Positions 47,558 to 54,799 of a DNA stretch of 64,000 bases are shown piece by piece. Source of the DNA: Arthrobacter stackebrandtii (GTDB lineage Bacteria > Actinomycetota > Actinomycetes > Actinomycetales > Micrococcaceae); contig NZ_JAGIOI010000001.1 in assembly GCF_017876675.1 (NCBI RefSeq), positions 2,480,001 to 2,544,000 on the forward strand, written 5' to 3'. The position numbers and the translations under genes are program-made. Below the pieces are notes generated by a model. It was not told the origin of the DNA. It saw nothing but the letters and a program-made list of their open reading frames with translations, and made no database searches. Position 1 is the first letter of the stretch. The number at the start of each line of letters is the position of its first letter.

Positions 47558-48637
47558 GTGTCCAATCATCCTATTCGGGTTGCCATCGTCGGTGTCGGAA
47601 ACTGTGCCGCATCCTTGGTGCAGGGTGTCCAGTATTACCGGGATGCCGACCCCAGCGTCAAGGTCCCCGGCCTGATGCACGTCAAGTTCGGCCAGTACCA
47701 CGTCAACGACGTGCAGTTTGTTGCAGCGTTCGACGTGGACAGCAAGAAGGTTGGGCTGGATCTCTCCGAGGCCATTGGCGCCAGCGAGAACAACACCATC
47801 AAGATTGCCGACGTCCCGAAGCTGGACGTTCCCGTGCTCCGCGGCACCACCCTGGACGGCCTGGGCAAGTACTACCGCGAGACCATCGTGGAATCCGACG
47901 CCGATCCGGTTGACGTGGTTGCCGAGCTGAAGGCCGCCAAGGTCGACGTGCTGGTCTGCTACCTGCCCGTGGGCTCCGACGCCGCCGCCAAGTTCTACGC
48001 CCAGTGCGCCATCGACGCGGGCGTGGCCTTCGTCAACGCGCTGCCCGTGTTCATCGCCGGCACCAAGGAGTGGGCCGACAAGTTCACCGCCGCCGGTGTC
48101 CCGATCGTGGGCGACGACATCAAGTCCCAGATCGGTGCCACCATCACGCACCGTGTCATGGCGAAGCTGTTCGAAGACCGCGGCGTGGTTCTGGACCGCA
48201 CCTACCAGCTCAACGTTGGCGGCAACATGGACTTCAAGAACATGCTCGAGCGCGAGCGCCTGGAATCCAAGAAGATATCCAAGACCCAGGCTGTCACCTC
48301 CAACACCTCGGCCGTGCTGGGCGAGGACGACGTCCACATCGGGCCGTCGGACTACGTGGCCTGGCTGGACGACCGCAAGTGGGCATTTGTGCGCCTTGAG
48401 GGCCGCAACTTCGGCGACGCCCCGGTCTCCTTGGAGTACAAGCTGGAAGTGTGGGATTCGCCCAACTCCGCCGGTGTGATCATCGACGCCGTCCGCGCAG
48501 CGAAGATCGCCCTGGACCGCGGCATCGGCGGCCCCATCCTCTCCGCCTCGAGCTACTTCATGAAGTCCCCGCCGGAGCAGTACGCCGACGATATCGCGCA
48601 CGAGAAGGTTGAAGCCTTCATCCGGGGCGACATCTAA
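47558..48637 (+). CDS. ino1: Inositol-3-phosphate synthase
   Basis: A 359-residue NAD-dependent enzyme converting glucose-6-phosphate to inositol-3-phosphate. The Rossmann motif is [30 protein letters not shown] and [14 protein letters not shown] are typical of the short actinobacterial Ino1 type. GTG start with GAAGGAG upstream. The product is used for phosphatidylinositol and, with MshA at the end of this window, for mycothiol. A ~240-bp upstream region contains TAGAAT and TATAAG hexamers but no clear promoter. Confidence 0.97.
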   Translation: MSNHPIRVAIVGVGNCAASLVQGVQYYRDADPSVKVPGLMHVKFGQYHVNDVQFVAAFDVDSKKVGLDLSEAIGASENNTIKIADVPKLDVPVLRGTTLDGLGKYYRETIVESDADPVDVVAELKAAKVDVLVCYLPVGSDAAAKFYAQCAIDAGVAFVNALPVFIAGTKEWADKFTAAGVPIVGDDIKSQIGATITHRVMAKLFEDRGVVLDRTYQLNVGGNMDFKNMLERERLESKKISKTQAVTSNTSAVLGEDDVHIGPSDYVAWLDDRKWAFVRLEGRNFGDAPVSLEYKLEVWDSPNSAGVIIDAVRAAKIALDRGIGGPILSASSYFMKSPPEQYADDIAHEKVEAFIRGDI

Positions 48638-48649
48638 CCTCCCCCTTTC

Positions 48650-48711
48650 GACGCTGTCGCAGCAATGGCTGGGTTTTCCCGAACGCCAGCGCAGCAATGG
48701 CTGAAAAACCG
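48650..48711 (-). repeat. 32-bp repeat array, reverse orientation (locus B)
   Basis: Two copies 32 bp apart (anchors TCGCA at 48657 and GCGCA at 48689). The outer 23 bp (48650-48672) match the inverse of 49827-49849 at 21 of 23 positions, so the array forms the left inverted end around the nuclease-like gene. Confidence 0.85.
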
Positions 48712-48713
48712 GA

Positions 48714-48744
48714 ACGCCCCCTCACTGCAGTGAGGGGGCGTTTT
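48714..48744. terminator. Terminator between ino1 and the convergent nuclease-like gene
   Basis: ACGCCCCCTCACTG and its exact complement form a 28-bp palindrome (48714-48741), followed by TTT on the plus strand. Confidence 0.88.
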
Positions 48745-48763
48745 GCGATGTTGGCGGCTGTTT

Positions 48764-49714
48764 CTAGGCCCCGGCCGCGAACCCGGAGGCAATGCTTGGA
48801 TCGACCCAGGCCTTCCGCAGCGCTGACCTGATCTGCCGCACCGCACCCTGAAAACCGTCAGCCAGGTCCTCGTCGGTGAACACCAGGACCATCCAGCCGG
48901 CTGCTTCGAAGGCCTTGTCCCGCCGCCGGTCGCTGTGCATCTGCTCCGGATCACGGTGGTGCGCGCCGTCGTACTGGAGCGCGATGCGCCGTTCCCTGTA
49001 CCCAGCATCGGCGGACGGGGAATTCCTGCTGCTCCAGAGCTTCAGCTGCAAATCCGGCTCCGGCAGGCCGGCGTTGAGCATTGCGAGGCGAAGCAGAGTT
49101 TCCGGGGCAGAATCAGAGCCGACGCGCATGAGCTCCAACGCCTCCCGGGCACGCACGATGCCCTGGAGGTTCTTGTGCCGCTCCAGCATGGCCCGGAGCT
49201 GGCCAATCGTGGCGTACGGTTTGCTGCGGCCATCAAACTCCGGACGGGGAATGCGGATGATCTGGTCTCCCATGCACACCAAGTCGGCCAGCGGGAGAAC
49301 CCTGGCCATGTCGAGCCACGTGCGGGCCCTCGTGCCCATGACGAGCTCGCCGTCGCTTTCAATTTCGCCCGGGAAAAACGTCATCTTGTGCCCAACGATT
49401 CCCTTCCGGCGGGCTTCAGCTGTTCCGGCAGCCTTGCTCAAGTGCAGGTCATTGGAGGTGCCAAGCCACGGAGGCAGGACCAAACCATGCAGCCTCGCCG
49501 CCGTGGAATGGGAAATCCAGGCCCCGGGTGAGGCCGCGCAGAGTGCCCGCGCGGCCTCACGAAGGTTGAAATCGCTGTCCGACAGGCGGTACAGGCGGTA
49601 ACTGACATGTTCCACGGACTTGCGCCTGAGCACACTCCGTGGGATGCCACGCGCCCGTGCCTCATCCAGCGTGAACGGGGACTCGGGGATGCTGAATGCT
49701 TCGGTGGATTCCAT
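48764..49714 (-). CDS. AbiEi/DUF559-like protein with Vsr-type nuclease fold
   Basis: A 316-residue soluble protein. Residues 10-80 resemble the AbiEi-type winged-helix start (FTLDEARARGIPRSVLRR, WISHSTAARLHGL). The C-terminal part (200-290) has the DUF559/Vsr PD-(D/E)XK layout: Glu205, Asp236, then LQYDGAHHRDPEQMHSDRRRD and GWMVLVFTDED. In the usual ExD pair the Glu is here Gln247 (QYD), so activity is uncertain. It lies between 32-bp repeat arrays in inverted orientation. Possible roles are defence, toxin-antitoxin or repeat mobilisation; none is shown. It is preceded by CAGAAT 6 nt before the ATG. Confidence 0.75.
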   Translation of the reverse strand: MESTEAFSIPESPFTLDEARARGIPRSVLRRKSVEHVSYRLYRLSDSDFNLREAARALCAASPGAWISHSTAARLHGLVLPPWLGTSNDLHLSKAAGTAEARRKGIVGHKMTFFPGEIESDGELVMGTRARTWLDMARVLPLADLVCMGDQIIRIPRPEFDGRSKPYATIGQLRAMLERHKNLQGIVRAREALELMRVGSDSAPETLLRLAMLNAGLPEPDLQLKLWSSRNSPSADAGYRERRIALQYDGAHHRDPEQMHSDRRRDKAFEAAGWMVLVFTDEDLADGFQGAVRQIRSALRKAWVDPSIASGFAAGA

Positions 49715-49720
49715 GTGGCC

Positions 49721-49726
49721 ATTCTG
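49721..49726 (-). promoter_or_regulatory. Candidate -10 of a leaderless transcript
   Basis: CAGAAT on the minus strand ends 6 nt before the ATG of the nuclease-like gene. No ribosome site is visible. Confidence 0.4.
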
Positions 49727-49766
49727 GCGGATTTGGCACTTTCGTGCTCAAAGTTATCCACAGGCA

Positions 49767-49854
49767 CGGCTGCTGCGACAGGGCTGCTCGAAAAGCCGTC
49801 ATTGCTGCGATGGCGTCACTGAAAAACCAGCCATTGCTGCGATGGCGTCGGGAA
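49767..49854 (+). repeat. 32-bp repeat array, forward orientation (locus C)
   Basis: Three copies with TGCGA anchors at 49774, 49806 and 49838, each 32 bp apart. The outer copy ends at 49849 with GCGATGGCGTC. It is the right inverted partner of locus B. Confidence 0.85.
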
Positions 49855-49870
49855 TGGGCGTTGGAGCTAT

Positions 49871-51640
49871 TTAGGGGGCGAGCCAGAGGGTTGTCTCCGC
49901 TGCAATCGTTGCTGATGTTCCCGTTGCTCCCGTCACCGTTCCTCCTGTTGCTCCCGTTGCAGCGCCTCCCGCTGTTGTGGTTTCGCCGGAGGTGATGACC
50001 AGCTTGGAAAGGTCGACGCCGGAGGGCAATTTCGCGGCTGCGGCACCAAAGTTGGTGATCACCTGCCAGCCGTTGGGCCGGCGGTAGTGCACCACCCCCG
50101 CGCCCGGTGCGCTGAGCCATTCCAGTGACTCTTCTGACTGCAGTTCGCGCCGCAGCTTCAGTGCCGCACGGTACATTTCCAGCGTGGACCCGGCTACGCC
50201 GTCCTGGGCGTCGGCCGCCAGCGGACCAAACCACTCCGGCTGGGGCAGCCACGGCGTGCCGCCAAAACCGAAGTTCGGCTCGGAGGATGACCATGGCAGC
50301 GGCACGCGGCAGCCGTCGCGGCCCTTGAGCGTGTTGCCGGTGCGGAACCACGTGGGGTCCTGCAGGGAATCGTGCGGCAGGTCCGCCACCTCGAAGAGCC
50401 CCAGCTCCTCGCCCTGGTACAGGTAGGCCGAGCCGGGCAGCCCGAGCATGAACAGCGTCGCCGCCCGCGCCCGGCGCAGGCCGCGCGCCAAATCCGGTTC
50501 GGGGGAGGCGCCGTCGTCCATCAGCCAGGCATTCAGGGTTTCCAGCGTGGTGCTGTCCGGCAGGGCGTAGCGGGAAGCGTGGCGGACGACGTCGTGGTTG
50601 GAAAAGACCCACGTCGACGAAGCACCCGACGCCTCGGCCTCCGAGAGGCACTTCTCGGCGATGGCGCGGAACTCGGCGCCGTCGAAGTGGGCCTGCAGGA
50701 GGTCGAAGTTGAAGGCCTGGCCCAATTCGGTGGGGCGGGCGTACTTCAGGCGGCGGTCGGTGAACGGCACCCAGGCCTCGGCCACGGCGGCCTTGGGCGG
50801 GTTGTACTCGTTGAGCACGTCCCGCCAGCCGGCAAAGATCTCGTGCACCTCGTCGCGGTCAAAGAGGGGGTCGGAGCCGTCGTCAACCAGGATTTCCAGC
50901 TCCGGCTTGGATCGCAGCGGCAGCGTCATGTCCTTGGCCAGGCCGTGCGCGACGTCCACGCGGAAACCGTCCACGCCGCGGTCGGCCCAGAAGCGCAGGG
51001 TGGTGTGGAAGTCCTCGCGCACCTCCGGGTTGTCCCAGTTGAAGTCCGGCTGTTCGGTGGCGAACAGGTGCAGGTACCACTGGCCCAACTGTCCGGCGCG
51101 GGGCCCGGCCTGCTCCACCACCCGCGTCCAGGCACCCCCGCCAAAGTGGGAGGGCCAATCGGAAGGCGGCAGGCCGCCGTCGTCCCCCAATCCGTCCGGC
51201 AGCCCGTCAAAGAATTGGTACCGGGCCCGCTCGGGGGAGCCTGGAGCAGCGGCGAGGGCGGCCTTGAACCACTCGTGCCGGTTGGAGGAGTGGTTCGGGA
51301 CAACGTCCACAATGATCCGGATGCCCGCAGCGTGCGCGGCGGAAACCATGGCGTCAAAGTCCGCCAGCGAGCCGAGGCGGGGATCGACGTTGCGGTAGTC
51401 ATCAACGTCGTAGCCTCCGTCGGCCAGCGCGGAGGGGTAGAACGGGCTGAGCCAGATCGCGTCGATGCCCAATGCGGAGAGATAGCCCATGCGGGCCGTG
51501 ACGCCGGGGAGGTCGCCCATGCCGTCGCCGTTGGCATCGGCAAACGACCTCGGGTAGATCTGGTAGACGGCGGCCTGGCGCCACCAGCCGGCGTCGGGGT
51601 GCGCAGGGGTGGCGTGGGCGGAAGATGCGGGGGCGGTCAT
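49871..51640 (-). CDS. GH13 alpha-glucosidase
   Basis: A 589-residue cytoplasmic alpha-amylase-family hydrolase. Catalytic residues are Asp229 (GFRVDVAHG), Glu288 (AVAEAWV) and Asp350 (FSNHDVVRH). VYQIYPRSFADANGDGMGDL and VDVVPNHSSNRHEWF are typical of oligo-1,6-/alpha-glucosidases. Near the C-terminus (~residues 551-580) is an unusual Gly/Thr/Ala repeat (TAGGAATGATGGTVTGATG). It ends the operon and its ATG shares one base with the preceding permease stop. Likely role: cleaving the glucosyl part of imported oligosaccharides such as sucrose or isomaltose units. Confidence 0.93.
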   Translation of the reverse strand: MTAPASSAHATPAHPDAGWWRQAAVYQIYPRSFADANGDGMGDLPGVTARMGYLSALGIDAIWLSPFYPSALADGGYDVDDYRNVDPRLGSLADFDAMVSAAHAAGIRIIVDVVPNHSSNRHEWFKAALAAAPGSPERARYQFFDGLPDGLGDDGGLPPSDWPSHFGGGAWTRVVEQAGPRAGQLGQWYLHLFATEQPDFNWDNPEVREDFHTTLRFWADRGVDGFRVDVAHGLAKDMTLPLRSKPELEILVDDGSDPLFDRDEVHEIFAGWRDVLNEYNPPKAAVAEAWVPFTDRRLKYARPTELGQAFNFDLLQAHFDGAEFRAIAEKCLSEAEASGASSTWVFSNHDVVRHASRYALPDSTTLETLNAWLMDDGASPEPDLARGLRRARAATLFMLGLPGSAYLYQGEELGLFEVADLPHDSLQDPTWFRTGNTLKGRDGCRVPLPWSSSEPNFGFGGTPWLPQPEWFGPLAADAQDGVAGSTLEMYRAALKLRRELQSEESLEWLSAPGAGVVHYRRPNGWQVITNFGAAAAKLPSGVDLSKLVITSGETTTAGGAATGATGGTVTGATGTSATIAAETTLWLAP

Positions 51641-52545
51641 TACTTGATGGATCCTCTCATGACGCCGGAGATGACCCAGCGCTGGGCGAACAGGTACACC
51701 AGCAACAGCGGCGCCAGGGCCATCAGGTACGAGGCGAACGCAGTGGTGTAGTCGGTGTTGAACTGGCCCTGGAAAACGTACTGGACCAGGGGCAGCGTGC
51801 GGGTGTTGGGATCGGAGAGGATCACCAACGGAAGCAGAAAATCATTCCATGCCCACATGCAGGTAAGAATACCCACTGTTGCGTTCATCGGGGTCAGGAT
51901 CGGGAAGATGACCTTCCGGAACGTGGTCCACACGCTGGCCCCGTCCATGATCGCGGCCTCTTCCAGCTCCGGCGGGATCGACTTGATGAACGCCGTGTAC
52001 ACAAACACGTTGAAGCTCAGCCCGTACACCGTGTACAGCAGGAACAGGCCCACGGGGTTGTCCAGGTGCAGCACCGCCATCTCCTTGGTTACCGGCAGCA
52101 TGATGATGGGGAACGGCACAAACAGGGCGGCGATGAAGAAGTAGTACAGCGCCTTGAAAAACGGCCGGTGCATGTTGCGGGCAATCGCGTACGCCACGAG
52201 CGAGTTCGTGATGAGTGTCAGAACCACCGCGCCCACGGTCACGATCCCGGAAATCAGCAGCGCGTGCGGGAAATTGGTCAGCTCCCACGCCTTGGAGAAG
52301 TTTTCGACGTGAATGCTGGTGGGCAGTTCAAAGCCTGTTCCGCCCAGCTGGTCGGGGGACTTCAGTGCCGTGACCACCGTGAAATACAGCGGGACCAGGA
52401 TGGTCAGGGACAGCACCGCGACGAGGGCCGTGAGAGGGATGTTGACTGAGGAACGACGCCGTTCCCTGTGTTGGGTGCCCAGTCCGCCGGGGGTGCCGGG
52501 CTGCGTTGGGTCCTTCGGGCTGGGATTGATTGTGGGTGCACTCAT
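51640..52545 (-). CDS. Sugar ABC transporter permease, MalG-like
   Basis: A 301-residue permease. It has six hydrophobic helices after a ~35-residue polar N-terminus, and the EAA loop EEAAIMDGASVWTTFRKVIFPILTP. It overlaps its neighbours by one base on each side, so expression is coupled. It forms the channel with the upstream permease. Confidence 0.92.
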   Translation of the reverse strand: MSAPTINPSPKDPTQPGTPGGLGTQHRERRRSSVNIPLTALVAVLSLTILVPLYFTVVTALKSPDQLGGTGFELPTSIHVENFSKAWELTNFPHALLISGIVTVGAVVLTLITNSLVAYAIARNMHRPFFKALYYFFIAALFVPFPIIMLPVTKEMAVLHLDNPVGLFLLYTVYGLSFNVFVYTAFIKSIPPELEEAAIMDGASVWTTFRKVIFPILTPMNATVGILTCMWAWNDFLLPLVILSDPNTRTLPLVQYVFQGQFNTDYTTAFASYLMALAPLLLVYLFAQRWVISGVMRGSIK

Positions 52546-53486
52546 CAGATATCAACTTCCTTGCGCTGGAGGACCCGCATTTGCAGGAGGGACAGCACCA
52601 CGATCACCACGAGGTACACGACGGAGTTGGCCATCTGGTAGCCGTACTCGCCGCCCTGGAAGCCGCCGCGGTAGATGACCATGGCCACCGATTCAGTGGA
52701 GGTGCCGGGGCCGCCGTTGGTCAGGGCCACGATCTGGTCGAAGGCCTGCAGCAGGCCCTTGAGCGCCAGCACCATGTTGATGGTGAAGAAGCCGGCGATC
52801 AGTGGGAAGGTGATGGACCAGAATTGCTTCCAGGCGCTGGCGCCGTCGAGGCTGGCCGCCTCATACAGTTCGCCGGGCACTGTTTGCAGCCCGGCCAGGT
52901 AGATGATGACGCTGAACGCGATTGACTGCCAGGCGGTGACGCCCACAATGCCGAGCCAGGCCAGGTCCGGGTTGGCCAGGATGGAGGTGGAGAGCCAGTC
53001 GATGCCCAGCCACTGGCCCACGAGCGGCAGGTTGTTGGAGAGCAGGTAGTTGAAGACGTAGCCAACAATCAGCACGGAGAGGATGTTGGGGATGAAGAAA
53101 ATGCCGCGGAAGGCCGTCTGGAACTTGATCTTTGCGTTGAGCAGGATGGCGATGAACAGTGCGCCGACGTTGACCACAATGGTGGTGGTGACGGCGAACA
53201 GGAAGGTGAACCCGTAGGAGGACAGGATCCGGTCATCCTTGAACAGGTTGGCGTAGTTCTTCAGGCCTACAAAGTCCCATTCGCCGTAGCCGGCGTAGTT
53301 GGTCAGACTGAAGAACATGCCGGTGAGGGTGGGCAGCGTGTGCAGGATCAGGAACAGAATGAGGGCCGGGACCACCATCCAGTAGAAGGTGCGGCTGGTC
53401 CGTGACACACTGTACTTTTTCTTGGCTCCGGCGTTCAGTCCCGGACGGGTCCTGTTGCGTTTGAGGATGTTGGTCGCCATGGTCAT
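52545..53486 (-). CDS. Sugar ABC transporter permease, MalF/UgpA-like
   Basis: A 313-residue permease with EAASLDGASAWKQFWSITFPLIAG as EAA loop and a basic N-terminus (NILKRNRTRPGLNAGAKKK) before TM1. Its ATG overlaps the binding-protein stop by 4 bp (ATGA); a second in-frame ATG lies two codons on. No ATPase gene is in the operon. Confidence 0.92.
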   Translation of the reverse strand: MTMATNILKRNRTRPGLNAGAKKKYSVSRTSRTFYWMVVPALILFLILHTLPTLTGMFFSLTNYAGYGEWDFVGLKNYANLFKDDRILSSYGFTFLFAVTTTIVVNVGALFIAILLNAKIKFQTAFRGIFFIPNILSVLIVGYVFNYLLSNNLPLVGQWLGIDWLSTSILANPDLAWLGIVGVTAWQSIAFSVIIYLAGLQTVPGELYEAASLDGASAWKQFWSITFPLIAGFFTINMVLALKGLLQAFDQIVALTNGGPGTSTESVAMVIYRGGFQGGEYGYQMANSVVYLVVIVVLSLLQMRVLQRKEVDI

Positions 53487-54790
53487 TTACCTTCCTTGGT
53501 CAATGTGCGGGCGGCGAGCTTTTCAAATTCGTGGTCCATCCGGGCCAGGTATGCATCCTGCTTGCCGTCAAGAATGAACTGCTGCAGGAGCGCCGGCAGG
53601 GGGATGCTCGGCGGGACGTGGTGGTCGAAATAGCCGATGACGCGCCCGTCGTTGAAGAAGTCCTGCATGCCGGCCAGGGCGGGATCGCTGCTGGGGGCGC
53701 CGTCCACCACGGGGGTCAGTGCTGACTGCGCCTTCGCGTAGCTGTCGATCACCTTCGGTGCCATGAGGAACTCGATGAACTTTCTGGCTTCCGCAGGGTG
53801 TTTGGTGTCCTTGCCCACGGCCAGCGCCACATCCACTCCGGAGACAAGGACGTTCTTGGCCGGGTCGTTGGTGGTGGGGTAGGGGAAGGATGCCACCTTG
53901 GCGTCAGGGTTCGAAGCGCGGATGGCCGGGATGGCGAAGCTGCCCTGCAGGTACATGGCCGACTTTCCGGCACCGAAGGCGGCGTTGCCGTCGTCGTACC
54001 CTGCACTTTCGGCACCCTTCTGGGCGTAGCTGAACAGTTTCTTCAGCTTGGTGGCGGCGTCGCCGCCGTTCTTTTCAAAACTGTATTCACCCGTGGCTGC
54101 GGTCCACCCGGCCGAGCGGACATCCTTGAAGAAGTCCTGGGGCATGAGGTTGCCGGCCAGGTTCACATAGGAGGGCAGCACCGTCCAGGCGTCCTTGAGC
54201 GTCATGTAGAACGGGTTTACGCCATTGGCCTTGAACTTATCCGCTGCGGCGATGAGTTCGTCCCAGGTCTGGGGCACCTTGACCCCGTTCGCGGCAAAGA
54301 TCTCCGGGTTGTACAGGATGCCGCTGGCGTTGTTGGCGAACGGCAGGCCGTTTGTTTCGCTGCCGTGGCAGGTGCCGAGCCCGTTCAGGATGTCCTGCAC
54401 GGCCGGGATGGTGCGCTTGGCCGCCGGGTAGTCCGAGAGGTCGGCAAATACGCAGGCCCCGGCCAGATCGCCAAAGTTCCCGTTGCCGTTGAGCGTGAGC
54501 ACGTCAGGGGTCTTGTCCTTGACCAGCAGGGTGCGGATGGCTGTGTCGGGGTCCGGGACGGTGTTGATGACCACCTTGATGGTGGGGTTCTCCGCCTCAA
54601 AGTCCTTCACGATCTGCGTGAACTGGGCCACCGCCTCGGGCTTGAACTGGAAAAAGTCCAAGGTGACGCGGCCGTCGTCGTTCGCTGAACAGCCGGTCAG
54701 GGACAGTCCCAGGGCCAGCGCGGCGGCGGTGCCGGCGGCCAGCAGGCGGCGGCGCCTGATGGGTGGATTTCTGCTTTTCTTGTGGTGCAT
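53483..54790 (-). CDS. Sugar-binding lipoprotein
   Basis: A 435-residue extracellular solute-binding protein (family 1). The signal peptide is basic (RRRRLLAAGTAAALALGLSLTGC) with the lipobox cysteine at residue 34. The mature part has DFEAENPTIKVVINTVPDPDTAIRTLL and LPFANNASGILYNPEIF. It follows the alpha-galactosidase gene by 9 bp with AAGGAGTTCC upstream. Ligand is probably an alpha-galactoside (raffinose, melibiose or similar), inferred from the two glycosidases. Confidence 0.92.
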   Translation of the reverse strand: MHHKKSRNPPIRRRRLLAAGTAAALALGLSLTGCSANDDGRVTLDFFQFKPEAVAQFTQIVKDFEAENPTIKVVINTVPDPDTAIRTLLVKDKTPDVLTLNGNGNFGDLAGACVFADLSDYPAAKRTIPAVQDILNGLGTCHGSETNGLPFANNASGILYNPEIFAANGVKVPQTWDELIAAADKFKANGVNPFYMTLKDAWTVLPSYVNLAGNLMPQDFFKDVRSAGWTAATGEYSFEKNGGDAATKLKKLFSYAQKGAESAGYDDGNAAFGAGKSAMYLQGSFAIPAIRASNPDAKVASFPYPTTNDPAKNVLVSGVDVALAVGKDTKHPAEARKFIEFLMAPKVIDSYAKAQSALTPVVDGAPSSDPALAGMQDFFNDGRVIGYFDHHVPPSIPLPALLQQFILDGKQDAYLARMDHEFEKLAARTLTKEGK

Positions 54791-54799
54791 TGGAACTCC

